This document shows, one piece after another, positions 17,984 through 32,053 of a stretch of DNA of 64,000 nt. Origin of the DNA: CF-167 sp963695195 (lineage in GTDB: Bacteria > Chloroflexota > Limnocylindria > QHBO01); contig CAVOGE010000007.1 of NCBI GenBank assembly GCA_963695195.1, positions 1,426,001-1,490,000 of the forward strand. The letters are read 5' to 3'. The first letter of the stretch is position 1; the number at the start of each line of letters is the position of its first letter. The position numbers and the translations under genes were made by a program. The notes under the pieces are model-generated. The model saw only the letters and a program-made list of their open reading frames with translations, was not told where the DNA came from and did no database searches.

Positions 17984-18013
17984 TTGACCACGCAGGACGC
18001 CGGGTGCTACCAT
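17984..18013 (+). promoter_or_regulatory. Promoter of the 23S-5S rRNA unit
   Basis: TTGACC (17984-17989), an 18-base spacer and TACCAT (18008-18013), about 280 bases upstream of 23S. The 362-base interval between the LuxR gene and 23S contains this promoter and the 23S leader, and no gene. It supports independent transcription of 23S. Confidence 0.6.
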
Positions 18014-18177
18014 ATCTGTCCCTCGCGGGAAGGCCGGTGCGGCCGGCCCGCGATCGCTGTGTAACCCATCAGACCGATTCCCCTGACCGCTGTGCGCGAC
18101 GCGCGTCGTGCTCACCGGTCAGCGGACTTCGCTGAAGCGGCTCCGCCATCGGGCGGCAAGCCGCCTTACCAACCGAA

Positions 18178-18291
18178 GATTGGAAGCATCGATTTCGTCG
18201 AGGATTATTCCGACGCATCGCACGGCCGTTGAGCCGTGCGGAGCGACCAACGCGCATCGGCCAGCAATCGTGCTAGCCGCGTGAAGCGTTA
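18178..18291 (+). promoter_or_regulatory. 23S rRNA leader with processing stem, 5' strand
   Basis: Two blocks pair with the sequence after 23S. GATTGGAAGC (18178-18187) pairs with GCTTCCAATC (21434-21443). The stretch from CCAGCAA (18261) through the 23S 5' end is largely complementary to 21355-21388, extending the terminal 23S helix. Together they form a long RNase III-type stem enclosing 23S only. Confidence 0.65.
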
Positions 18292-21363
<3,072 letters not shown>

Positions 21364-21493
21364 ATTCACGCGTCTAGCACGTTGCTGGATCGCGTTCGGA
21401 AGGCCGGCAGTGACCGGCCCCACGACGATCGACGCTTCCAATCGAAGGTTCGCACCCCCCTGCCCGATGGCGGGGGCGGCAATTGAAGATCTA

Positions 21494-21611
<118 letters not shown>

Positions 21612-21723
21612 TATTTCATTTCCCATCGCAACCGTCGGATGGACGGCGCGCTACACCCGCGGGCCATCAGTCCGCCCGGGCGCGCGACGACGGGGCGGTA
21701 CCGGGGCCCCAGCGCTCCACTGC

Positions 21724-21729
21724 TATCCT
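21724..21729 (+). promoter_or_regulatory. -10-like element (TATCCT) for a possible leaderless LysM-protein mRNA
   Basis: TATCCT ends seven bases before the GTG start of the LysM-protein gene, so transcription would begin at or next to the start codon. The surrounding text TGCTATCCTCGA resembles the TGCTAGACTCGA before the deaminase gene. No Shine-Dalgarno sequence or clear -35 element is present. Confidence 0.35.
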
Positions 21730-21736
21730 CGACCTC

Positions 21737-22435
21737 GTGGACCGCATCTGCCCCTTCCTGGCGCTCGCAGATGATGCTCGTACCGTCGTCGACGGGTTCG
21801 ATCCCGCGCATCGCTGCACCGCGCTGACGCCGCCCGCCGACCTCACGCGTCAACGGCAGGTCCAGCTCTGCCTGACCGAGGCGCACGCTCGGTGCGAACG
21901 CTTCGCCGCGGCGCGAACCGCACTGCTCGCGGCCTCCAGCGGCCTGCCGAGGGTTGCCCCCGACGTCGCCTTCGTCCGCACGCGGCAGATCCTGGAGCCG
22001 GAGCCCGCATGGCGCGGACTCGGCGGCGCAGCGCGTCGCAGACCTCCGGCCGGCGCGGGCGTTGTGGCGCTTGTCGTAGCGGCACTCGTGGTGGCCATTC
22101 TCGCCGCCAACTTCGTGCTCGGCGGGGGGTCGGCGCCGACTCCAGCCCCGACGCCGAGCGCGTCGTTACCCGTCTCGTCGACCCAGGCATCCTCACCGAC
22201 GACAGCGCCATCTGCAAGCCAACCGCCATCGCCCACGGAAGCGTCCACCTCCACCGCTGCCCCCACCGGTTCGCCGACGGCGGCGCCGACACCCCGTACC
22301 TACGTTGTACAGGCAGGGGATACCCTGACGGCGATCGCCCTCAGGTTCGGGACCACCGCCGCTGCCATCGCGATCGCAAGCGGCATCACCATCACCGACG
22401 AGATCCTTCCCGGCCAGGTCTTGATCATCCCCTAG
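21737..22435 (+). CDS. Cys-rich N-terminal domain and C-terminal LysM envelope protein
   Basis: 232 residues. The N-terminus ICPFLAL, then HRCTAL, QLCLTEAHARC forms a small Cys/His cluster of a type common before LysM domains in Chloroflexota. One membrane helix (about residues 105-127) and a Pro/Thr/Ser-rich linker follow. The last 46 residues are a LysM domain (TYVVQAGDTLTAIALRFG, ending ILPGQVLIIP), which binds peptidoglycan or another GlcNAc polymer. So a cytoplasmic metal-binding domain is tethered to an external wall-binding domain. The GTG start appears leaderless. It converges with the Fpg-like gene, overlapping by four bases. Confidence 0.8.
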   Translation: MDRICPFLALADDARTVVDGFDPAHRCTALTPPADLTRQRQVQLCLTEAHARCERFAAARTALLAASSGLPRVAPDVAFVRTRQILEPEPAWRGLGGAARRRPPAGAGVVALVVAALVVAILAANFVLGGGSAPTPAPTPSASLPVSSTQASSPTTAPSASQPPSPTEASTSTAAPTGSPTAAPTPRTYVVQAGDTLTAIALRFGTTAAAIAIASGITITDEILPGQVLIIP

Positions 22436-23250
22436 AAGGGCGGTTGGCAGGTCCTGCAGAAGGTGGTCGCCTCACTCCCGCCGATCTGTCGAAGCACGCT
22501 CCCGCAGCGCGGACAGGCCTCGCCGCCACGAAGGTGGACCTGGAGGAACTCGCGGTGCTGGAGATGGATATCGGGCGGCACCAGCGCTCGCAAACGGGTG
22601 GTTGCTTCGCTGACGACCGAGCGCATCGCGGAGTAGAGACGATCCACCTCGTCGGGTCGCAGCGTGCTCCGTTTGCGAAGCGGCGCAAGGCGCGCCTCCC
22701 ACAGGATCTCGTCGCTGTAGGCGTTGCCGATGCCGGCCACGAACCGCGCGTTGCGGAGCAGGGACTTGAGCTCCCCTGGGTGGCGCCGAATCCGCTCGCG
22801 GAAGCGCTCGACGGTCAGCTCGGGGTCGTCGGCATCGGGGCCCATCTCGGGCCAGCCGGGGATCGCGTCCAGCCGCTCCGGGTCCACGAGGTACAGCTTC
22901 CCGAGCATCTCGCGGTCCACGTACCGTAACTCGCTCCCGTCGTCGAAGCGGAGGCGCAGGCCAGTACGTGCCCGGACCTTTGCGCCATCGTCGGCGAGCA
23001 GCCAGAAGCGTCCGGCCAACATCGGGTTGGCGGCAAGCGTGCGCCTGGTCTGCTGCCCTGCAAAGGGCAGCAGCAGGAACTTGCCCCGCCGCGAGGCATT
23101 GCCAACGCGCATGCCGACCAGCGCGCCGAGCTCCTGGGGAGTGGCGCGCACCAGGATCGGCGTCGGCGCTGAGACGTCGGTGACCACGCGGCCGGAGATG
23201 CGTGCCGCCAGCTCCTCGGCGACGATCGTCAGGTCAGGCAGTTCAGGCAC
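22432..23250 (-). CDS. mutM: Formamidopyrimidine-DNA glycosylase family protein (Fpg/Nei)
   Basis: 272 residues. After the start Met, PELPDL carries the catalytic Pro2-Glu3 needed for Schiff-base chemistry and lyase action. RRGKFLLLPF holds the conserved Lys, VAGIGNAYSDEILW is the H2TH region, and the C-terminus is a zinc finger (CPRCG and FCRTCQ). The usual HLxMTG motif reads NPMLAGRF, so it belongs to a divergent Fpg/Nei subgroup and its lesion preference is uncertain. The GTG at 23250 was chosen because the N-terminal Pro must follow the initiator Met directly. Confidence 0.85.
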   Translation of the reverse strand: MPELPDLTIVAEELAARISGRVVTDVSAPTPILVRATPQELGALVGMRVGNASRRGKFLLLPFAGQQTRRTLAANPMLAGRFWLLADDGAKVRARTGLRLRFDDGSELRYVDREMLGKLYLVDPERLDAIPGWPEMGPDADDPELTVERFRERIRRHPGELKSLLRNARFVAGIGNAYSDEILWEARLAPLRKRSTLRPDEVDRLYSAMRSVVSEATTRLRALVPPDIHLQHREFLQVHLRGGEACPRCGSVLRQIGGSEATTFCRTCQPPF

Positions 23251-23416
23251 GGCGGGGGGTCCTTGACCGTGTGGTATGCTGCCGCGGCTCTGGATCACAC
23301 AATCGCATAGCCATGCGCGGATGCGCGTCGTTCCCATCGGCCGTTACGGAGGAGCACCCGAGTCGTCTGATCGACCATGAAGGCAGCCCCGAACTGACAT
23401 GAAGGCGATGAATGAG

Positions 23417-23440
23417 ACGCCCTCCACGGATGGAGGGCGT
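23417..23440 (+). promoter_or_regulatory. Perfect hairpin in the rpsA leader
   Basis: ACGCCCTCCA (23417-23426) and TGGAGGGCGT (23431-23440) form a ten-pair stem with a CGGA loop, ending 41 bases before the rpsA start. It is followed by TGTTGG rather than a T-run, so it is a weak terminator at best. It could be an attenuator or an S1 autoregulatory element. Confidence 0.45.
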
Positions 23441-23481
23441 TGTTGGTGCAGGGACACCGCATTGCAGGAGCGTACACGCAC

Positions 23482-25518
23482 TTGACCGACGAAACGAATC
23501 AGCCCGAGCCGCAGCCCGACGAGGAGCCAGCCCCGTCCGCGGCCGCTGAGCCGCAGCCCGACGAGGAGCCGACCGCCGGCGAGGCCGCGGCGGTCGAGGC
23601 CCCCGCGGAGCCCGAGGCGACCGAGCCAGACTCCGTCGCCGAAGCGTCAGTCGTGGATGAGCCGATGGAGGCTCAAGAGACCCCAGAGCCCGAGCCGGCG
23701 CCCGCCGATGCTGACGCTCCCGCTGAGCCGCTGGAGGCCGTTGAGGCGCTGACGGAGCCAGAGCCCGTCGCGGACTCGGTCGCCGATGAGCCGATGGCCG
23801 AGGCGCCGGAGATCGCGCCCGAGCCACGTCCGGAGCCAACGACCATGGCCGAACTCCTCGACGATCCCGCGAACGAGGTGAAGAGCCTCAAGCACGGGGA
23901 TGTCGTGGAGGGCACCGTTGTCCGAATCGATCCCGATGAGATCCTGATCGACTTCGGCGGCAAGAGCGAGGGAGTCGTCTCCAACCGGGAACTGATGAGC
24001 CGCCGCGGACCGCGGGATGGCGACGAGCCCCGTCCCGAGCTGTCGGTCGGCGACGAAGTACTCGTCTACGTCCTCCAGCCTGAATCGCCGGAAGGCCATG
24101 CGGTCCTCTCGCTGCGGCGAGCAGGGCTCGAGCGCAAGTGGCGCGCCATGCAGGAGCGCTTCGACGCCGGCGAGATCGTCGACGCCCGGGTGATCGACCA
24201 CAACAAGGGTGGCCTGATCGTGGACCTCGGCGTCCGCGGCTTCGTGCCGATCAGCCAGATCGTGGACTTCCCCCGGCGTCCGCGTGACGAGCAGCCGCGT
24301 GACGCGGCGCAGGAGATCGCCGAGAAGCTCCAGCCCTTCGTCGGCCGCACGCTGCGGCTGAAGATCCTCGAGGTCAATCGCAAGGCGAACCGCCTGATCC
24401 TCTCCGAGAAGGTGGCGCTCTACGAGGAGCGGCGTGAGAAGCGCGACGAGCTGTTCAGCAGCCTCCAGGTGGGGCAACGAGTCACCGGGACGGTTCGCAG
24501 CATCGCGCCGTTCGGAGTCTTCATCGACCTCGGCGGGATCGATGGTCTCGTCCACAAGAGCGAGCTCTCGTGGAACAAGGTCAACAACCCGGAGACCGCG
24601 TACGGCATCGGCGACGAGGTCGAGGCCGAGGTGATCGAAATCAACCACGAGCGTGGACGGATCAGCCTGTCGATCCGAAGGCTGCAGCCCGACCCGTGGC
24701 AGGAGTCCGTTGCCAAGTACGCCATCGGCGACGTGATCGACGGAACGGTCACCAAGCTGGTGAACTTCGGCGCTTTTGTCCGCGTTGAGGAAGGCCTCGA
24801 GGGCCTCATTCATATCAGCGAGTTGTCGACCCAGCGCGTTGCCCATCCAGGCGACGTTGTGAAAGAGGGTGAGACGCTCAAGCTCAAGATCATCAGCCTC
24901 GACTCGGAGCGACATCGCCTCGGCCTTTCGCTCAAACAGGCCGAGGAGAAGTCTGCGCCGGCGACGCCGCCCCAGACAGAGGCGGCAGCGTCCGGCCCTT
25001 CGCCAAGCCCTCGGTACGAGGAGCGCCCGCGCCGCGACCGCCGCGACCGCCGCGACCGGGACTACCGACCCGAAGATGCGATCAGCGAACCGGATGAGGG
25101 GATCGACAACACGATGGCCGCCGCCTTCGCCGAGTCGGGCCTGCTCGCGCAGTTCCGCGCTGATGAGGAGTCGGCCGTGACCGCTGAGCCAGAGGTCGCT
25201 GCCGAGGCCGAGCCGGAGCCGGAGGTCGCTGCTGAGCCAGAGGTCGCCGCCGAGCCCGAGCCCGAGCCCGAGCCGGAGGTCGCTGCTGAGCCAGACGTCG
25301 CCGCTGAGCCCGAGCCGGAGCCGGAGGTCGCTGCTGAGCCAGAGGTCGCCGCCGAGCCCGAGCCGGAGCCGGAGGTCGCTGCTGAGCCAGAGGTCGCCGC
25401 CGAGCCCGAGCCGGAGCCGGAGGTCGCTGCTGAGCCAGAGGTCGCTGCTGAGCCAGAGGTCGCCGCCGAGCCCGCGGCGAAGAAGGAGTCGAAGCCCTCA
25501 AAGAAGGCAAAGACGTAG
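23482..25518 (+). CDS. rpsA: Ribosomal protein S1 with acidic N- and C-terminal extensions
   Basis: 678 residues from TTG 23482, preceded by GCAGGAG; the longer frame upstream runs through the leader hairpin. A 130-residue Glu/Pro/Ala-rich N-terminus precedes four S1 RNA-binding domains at about 133-205, 226-300, 327-400 and 412-485. The third and fourth are the most canonical (APFGVFIDLGG; VNFGAFVRVEEGLEGLIHIS). A basic Arg/Asp segment and then a 100-residue tail of EVAAEPE-type repeats ending in Lys/Ser follow. S1 helps mRNA docking on the 30S subunit. Four domains match the short S1 of Gram-positive-type bacteria; the repetitive acidic tail is unusual. Confidence 0.88.
   Translation: MTDETNQPEPQPDEEPAPSAAAEPQPDEEPTAGEAAAVEAPAEPEATEPDSVAEASVVDEPMEAQETPEPEPAPADADAPAEPLEAVEALTEPEPVADSVADEPMAEAPEIAPEPRPEPTTMAELLDDPANEVKSLKHGDVVEGTVVRIDPDEILIDFGGKSEGVVSNRELMSRRGPRDGDEPRPELSVGDEVLVYVLQPESPEGHAVLSLRRAGLERKWRAMQERFDAGEIVDARVIDHNKGGLIVDLGVRGFVPISQIVDFPRRPRDEQPRDAAQEIAEKLQPFVGRTLRLKILEVNRKANRLILSEKVALYEERREKRDELFSSLQVGQRVTGTVRSIAPFGVFIDLGGIDGLVHKSELSWNKVNNPETAYGIGDEVEAEVIEINHERGRISLSIRRLQPDPWQESVAKYAIGDVIDGTVTKLVNFGAFVRVEEGLEGLIHISELSTQRVAHPGDVVKEGETLKLKIISLDSERHRLGLSLKQAEEKSAPATPPQTEAAASGPSPSPRYEERPRRDRRDRRDRDYRPEDAISEPDEGIDNTMAAAFAESGLLAQFRADEESAVTAEPEVAAEAEPEPEVAAEPEVAAEPEPEPEPEVAAEPDVAAEPEPEPEVAAEPEVAAEPEPEPEVAAEPEVAAEPEPEPEVAAEPEVAAEPEVAAEPAAKKESKPSKKAKT
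25192..25473 (+). repeat. Tandem 48-base coding repeat in the rpsA tail
   Basis: A 48-base unit encodes a 16-residue block (EVAAEPEVAAEPEPEP) and recurs about four times with near-identical codons, flanked by degenerate half units. Units differ mainly by insertion or loss of Glu-Pro pairs. High DNA identity suggests recent expansion by slippage or unequal exchange, so copy number may vary between strains. Confidence 0.85.
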
Positions 25519-25541
25519 GAGGCACTCCTCCAGCACAGGCA

Positions 25542-25572
25542 AAGGCGGACCCGATGGTCCGCCTTCTTGTTT
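25542..25572 (+). terminator. Rho-independent terminator after rpsA
   Basis: AAGGCGGACC (25542-25551) and GGTCCGCCTT (25556-25565) form a perfect ten-pair stem with a CGAT loop, followed by CTTGTTT. It lies 23 bases after the rpsA stop and isolates rpsA from clpC. Confidence 0.85.
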
Positions 25573-25734
25573 CTCCACCAGGACCGGCAAGCCGGTGGCT
25601 CCGCCGAGGTGAGCGTTCGGCGCTCGTAGCCCGTAGTACCTATTGAAGGCATCGCCCAGCAGTGGTGCCGTACACTCTCACGAAGTTCGGGGGCCCACAG
25701 TCGGCCACCGGGTGATCCAGGCAGGTACTCGACC

Positions 25735-28206
<2,472 letters not shown>

Positions 28207-28243
28207 GCATCCGGTAACGCGGCGGTACCCCGGTCGTGGCAAG

Positions 28244-29659
28244 ATGCCCCGACCCGTGCCAGCCATCCGCTCCGTCTACGTCTGCCAGCAATGCGGCACC
28301 TCCTCGCCGAAGTGGGCCGGCCAGTGCCCGTCGTGCGAGGCGTGGAACACCCTGGTGGAGACGGTGGTCGCCCGAGTTCCCGCGAGCAAGACCGCGGAGC
28401 GCGCTCGCGGTCGTGCGGTCGCCGCCGCAGCCTCCATCTCGCCCATCGGCGAGGTGTCGAGCGCAGAGGCGGGTCGCCTGCCGAGCGGAATCGGTGAGGT
28501 GGACCGTGTGCTTGGCGGCGGCCTCGTACCCGGATCGATCGTCCTGTTCGGCGGTGACCCGGGGATTGGCAAGAGCACGCTGTTGCTGCAACTGGCCGGC
28601 CGGATCGCGGCGGCGGGGCACGGCGCGCTGTACATCACCGGAGAAGAATCGACGGCGCAGGTGCGTGGTCGCGCGGAGCGCGTCGGGGCCGTCGTCGAGG
28701 GACTCGGGCTGGTCGCCACGACGGACCTTGAGACCGCAATCGGCGCCATCGAGTCGAGTGCGCCGGCGCTGGCAGTCGTGGACAGCGTCCAGACCCTGAC
28801 CAGCTCGGAGCTGACCGGCCCGGCCGGAAGCGTCGGACAGGTGCGCGAGGTCGCCTCGCGGCTCGCGGAGGTGGCGAAGGCCGGCCAGTCGTGCGTGGCG
28901 CTCGTCGGTCACGTCACCAAGGAGGGGACCGTCGCCGGTCCGCGTACGCTCGAGCACCTGGTCGACGCGGTGATCTACCTCGAGGGCGAGCGGCTCGGAT
29001 CAACGCGCCTCGTCCGTGCTGCCAAGAACCGCTACGGCTCGACCGAGGAGGTGGGTGTCCTGGAGATGCGGACCGACGGACTCGTGGAGGTGGCCGACGC
29101 CAGCCGCTTCTTCCTGGAGTCCGAGCAGCCACCCGTGGCCGGCAGCGCGATCACCATCGCGATTGAGGGATCCCGGCCGCTTGCCGTTGAGATTCAGGCG
29201 CTCGTCGCCCCGTCGGGGGTCGGATCGCCGCGTCGCGCCACGACGGGGATCGACGTCAACCGGGTCCTGATGCTGATCGCTGTGCTGGCGCGCCATGCGG
29301 GGCTGAACCTGACAGGGCATGACGTCTACGTGAACGTGGCCGGCGGCCTGCGGATCGAGGAACCGGCGGCCGATCTCGCCGTGGCGGCTGCCCTGGCATC
29401 GTCCCTGCGCGAGCGCCCGGTCCGCGCCGGAACCGTCCTCGCCGGCGAGCTCTCCCTGTCCGGACGAGTGCGCGCTGCGGCTCGGGCCGATCGGCGCATG
29501 GCGGAGGCGCTGCGTCTCGGCTTCGAGCGGCTCGTCACCGGTCCTCACCGACTGGCGGGAGCCGCCCGTGAGCGTGGCGAGGGTGTGGGGGCGATCCTTG
29601 AGGCGAGAGACCTGCGCGAGGCGCTCCAGCTGGCCCTGGCCGACCCGGGGACCGCTTAG
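28244..29659 (+). CDS. radA: DNA repair protein RadA (Sms)
   Basis: 471 residues. A C4 zinc finger at Cys14, Cys17, Cys28 and Cys31 is followed by a RecA-like ATPase with Walker A GGDPGIGKST at 103-112. The RadA-specific KNRYGS motif (KNRFG in most) and a C-terminal Lon-protease-like domain lacking protease function follow. RadA is a helicase-like factor in branch migration and processing of recombination intermediates. It lies 37 bases after clpC, probably in the same transcript. ATG 28244 places the zinc finger at the usual distance from the N-terminus. Confidence 0.95.
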   Translation: MPRPVPAIRSVYVCQQCGTSSPKWAGQCPSCEAWNTLVETVVARVPASKTAERARGRAVAAAASISPIGEVSSAEAGRLPSGIGEVDRVLGGGLVPGSIVLFGGDPGIGKSTLLLQLAGRIAAAGHGALYITGEESTAQVRGRAERVGAVVEGLGLVATTDLETAIGAIESSAPALAVVDSVQTLTSSELTGPAGSVGQVREVASRLAEVAKAGQSCVALVGHVTKEGTVAGPRTLEHLVDAVIYLEGERLGSTRLVRAAKNRYGSTEEVGVLEMRTDGLVEVADASRFFLESEQPPVAGSAITIAIEGSRPLAVEIQALVAPSGVGSPRRATTGIDVNRVLMLIAVLARHAGLNLTGHDVYVNVAGGLRIEEPAADLAVAAALASSLRERPVRAGTVLAGELSLSGRVRAAARADRRMAEALRLGFERLVTGPHRLAGAARERGEGVGAILEARDLREALQLALADPGTA

Positions 29660-29667
29660 CCCGATCG

Positions 29668-29696
29668 TTGCCGCACGGGTGACCCCGTGCTAAGGT
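29668..29696 (+). promoter_or_regulatory. Possible promoter of the PIN/TRAM-ispDF-rlmB operon
   Basis: TTGCCG (29668-29673), a 17-base spacer and TAAGGT (29691-29696), in the radA to PIN/TRAM gap. The match is moderate. It would give a leader of about 90 bases. Confidence 0.35.
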
Positions 29697-29791
29697 GGCC
29701 GCCCGCCGAATGGCGGACGCGGGCGACGTTCATCCTTCTTCATCGATTCATCCGGCCCGCGACATCGATTCATCAACGGAATCATCGGTCC

Positions 29792-30838
29792 ATGACCAAG
29801 ATCATTCAGCTCGTCGGAGCCCTGCTGGGGACCTTCTTCGGCTTCGGCCTGGGGCTCCTCATCCTCGAGCGCGCAGGCGGTGCCATCAGCCAGGCGAATC
29901 GTCCCGCCTTCCTCGTGGCCGTCGTTGTTGCGTCCCTGCTCTTCGGGTACCTTGCCATCCCGTACATCACGGTTCGGCCCGCCCGGTGGGCGGTCGACCG
30001 CCTGGCGCAGGCCGGCGCCGGCGAATTCGCGCTCGGCGTTGCGGGAATCGTGATCGGGCTGCTGATGGGGGTCCTGGCGGGCATTCCGCTCTCTTCGTTC
30101 GGCGGCACGGCAGGCGCAGTCCTGCCCCCGACCGTCGCCGTGATGCTGGCGCTCGCCATGCTCGCCGCGATCATCTACAAGCGCGACGTGCTGCTCCCCG
30201 CGATCGCCGGGATCCTGCCCGGCGGCCGGCCCCGGGGTGGGTCGCAGCTGGTCGTCGTGGACACCAGCTCCGTGATCGATGGCCGGATCGTGGATGTCGG
30301 TCGCACCGGCTTCATCCTCGGAACCCTGGTCGTGCCTCGCTTCGTGCTCGACGAACTGCAGCGCATCGCCGACTCGCCCGACACCCTGCGACGCAACCGG
30401 GGACGGCGAGGGCTGGAGATGCTTGCCGCACTGCAGAAGGACTCGCTCACGCCGGTGGAGGTCAGCGAGGAGACCTACCCGGAGATCGGCGAGGTGGATG
30501 CCAAGCTGGTCGCCTTCGCCAGGGATCACCACGCCGCCATCCTCACCAATGATTTCAACCTCAACCGGGTGGCCGAAATCCAGGGGATCCGGGTGCTCAA
30601 CCTCAACGAGCTGGCCAACGCCATCAAGGCGGTTGTCCACCCCGGGGAGGAGATGACGGTCAAGATCATCCAGGAGGGGAAGGAGCCGGGGCAGGGCGTT
30701 GGTTACCTGGACGACGGGACGATGATCGTGGTCGAGGGCGGGAGCAGCTTCCTGGACCGCGAGGTGGGAATCACCGTTACCCGCGTGTTGCAGACGGTTG
30801 CCGGGCGGATGATCTTCGCCCAGCCGCGCGACGCCTAG
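29792..30838 (+). CDS. Membrane-anchored PIN/TRAM-domain protein (YacL-like)
   Basis: 348 residues from ATG 29792. Four membrane helices occupy the first 130 residues. A PIN nuclease-like domain follows (VVDTSSVIDGRI with acidic Asp residues, EVDAKLVAFA, ILTNDFNLNRVAEIQG). A TRAM RNA-binding domain closes the protein (MTVKIIQEGKEPGQGVGYLDDGTMIVVEGG). The acidic residues of the PIN active site are present, so RNase activity is plausible, but the function of this family is unproven. The same radA-YacL-ispD order is widespread in Gram-positive bacteria. ispDF starts immediately after its stop codon. Confidence 0.9.
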   Translation: MTKIIQLVGALLGTFFGFGLGLLILERAGGAISQANRPAFLVAVVVASLLFGYLAIPYITVRPARWAVDRLAQAGAGEFALGVAGIVIGLLMGVLAGIPLSSFGGTAGAVLPPTVAVMLALAMLAAIIYKRDVLLPAIAGILPGGRPRGGSQLVVVDTSSVIDGRIVDVGRTGFILGTLVVPRFVLDELQRIADSPDTLRRNRGRRGLEMLAALQKDSLTPVEVSEETYPEIGEVDAKLVAFARDHHAAILTNDFNLNRVAEIQGIRVLNLNELANAIKAVVHPGEEMTVKIIQEGKEPGQGVGYLDDGTMIVVEGGSSFLDREVGITVTRVLQTVAGRMIFAQPRDA

Positions 30839-32053
30839 ATGGCCGAGCCCCGGGCGGTGGCGGCCGTGCTGGTGGCTGCCGGCGCCGGCCGGCGAATGGG
30901 TGCCGACAAATTGTGGATCGAGATGCTCGGCCGCCCCGCCTGGCGGTGGAGCCTCGACTCCTTGTTGGCGGTGCCCGGCATGCAGCGCGTCGCGGTGGTC
31001 ATCCCGGCCGACGCGGAGGATCGCTTCGTCGCGGCTCTGCCGCCCGAAGGCGCCGACCGATGCCTGCTGGTGACCGGCGGCGCCGAGCGGGTCGACTCCG
31101 TGACCGCCGGAATCACCGCGCTGACCGAAGCCGGCCTGCCCGATGAGATGCCGCTCCTCGTGCACGATGCGGCGCGCCCGGGCGCATCGACCGCGCTCAT
31201 GCTGCGGGTCGCTGATGCCGTGGAGCCGGGGCATGCCGTTATCCCCGTCATCCCGCTGCACGATTCGCTCAAGCGCGTGGACAACACCGGTCGCGTGATC
31301 GCCCCCATCGACCGCGAGTCGCTGGTGGCCGCGCAGACCCCGCAGGCGGCCACCCTCGGCGAACTGCGCGCCGCTCTTGAAGAGTCACGGGCGTGGGGCA
31401 GGGCTGCGACCGACGAAGCCTCTGCCCTGGCTTCGGGTGGGATCACGGTGCACTCCGTCCCCGGAGAGGCCGGCAACCTGAAGCTCACCGAGCCAGGGGA
31501 TGAAGTGCGCATGGCCGCCGTACTGGCCGCGTCCGCATCGCCGACGACCATTCCGCCGGTGGCGCACGGTGAACGGGTCGGGATCGGGTTCGACGCACAT
31601 CGGCGCGAGGCAGGGAGAAAGCTGATGCTCGGGGGCCTGGAGTTCCCCGACGAGGACGGCCTCGCCGGCCACTCCGATGGGGACGCGGCACTGCACGCGG
31701 TGATCGATGCGTTTCTCGGCGCGGCTGGGGCGGGGGATATCGGCAGCCTCTACCCGCCCGACGATGAGCGCTGGCGCGACGCGGACTCCGCCACGCTGCT
31801 TGCCAGCACCGTGGCGCGCCTGGTCGCTGAAGGCTGGGCACCGATCTCCATTGACCTGGTGATCGTAGCTCCGCACCCCACGGTCGCCCCCCGTCGGGAC
31901 GAGATGATCGATCGCATCGCCGGGCTGTGCGTATTGGCCGTTGATGGCGTCACCGTGAGGGGCACGACGTCCGATGGACTCGGCTTTGCCGGCGCCGAGG
32001 GGATTGCCGCATACGCGATCGCCGTCGTGTCCCCGAAGGCGCCCGCCGAGTGA
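30839..32053 (+). CDS. ispDF: Bifunctional IspD/IspF: MEP cytidylyltransferase and MECDP synthase
   Basis: 404 residues joining two steps of the non-mevalonate isoprenoid pathway. The IspD half (1-230) has VLVAAGAGRRMGADK, VHDAARP and the CTP-site loop. The IspF half (about 245-404) has GIGFDAH and GHSDGDAALHA with the zinc ligands Asp-X-His and His, and the C-terminal TTSDGLGF motif. IspD makes CDP-methylerythritol; IspF makes the cyclic diphosphate. The intermediate enzyme IspE is not in the window. The ATG follows the PIN/TRAM stop directly, and the stop overlaps the next start (GTGA). Confidence 0.93.
   Translation: MAEPRAVAAVLVAAGAGRRMGADKLWIEMLGRPAWRWSLDSLLAVPGMQRVAVVIPADAEDRFVAALPPEGADRCLLVTGGAERVDSVTAGITALTEAGLPDEMPLLVHDAARPGASTALMLRVADAVEPGHAVIPVIPLHDSLKRVDNTGRVIAPIDRESLVAAQTPQAATLGELRAALEESRAWGRAATDEASALASGGITVHSVPGEAGNLKLTEPGDEVRMAAVLAASASPTTIPPVAHGERVGIGFDAHRREAGRKLMLGGLEFPDEDGLAGHSDGDAALHAVIDAFLGAAGAGDIGSLYPPDDERWRDADSATLLASTVARLVAEGWAPISIDLVIVAPHPTVAPRRDEMIDRIAGLCVLAVDGVTVRGTTSDGLGFAGAEGIAAYAIAVVSPKAPAE

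Noticed and set aside
11828..18291. Mobile element causing the split of the rRNA locus
   Set aside because: No transposase, integrase, terminal inverted repeats or target duplication could be seen, so an insertion sequence or integrative element is not supported.
21851..22266. Minus-strand and alternate frames opposite the LysM gene
   Set aside because: They arise from the Pro/Thr/Ser-rich linker; the LysM frame has a clear domain and membrane helix.
25192..25473. CRISPR-like repeated pattern
   Set aside because: The repeat is in frame within rpsA, has no unique spacers and no cas genes are present; it is a coding tandem repeat.
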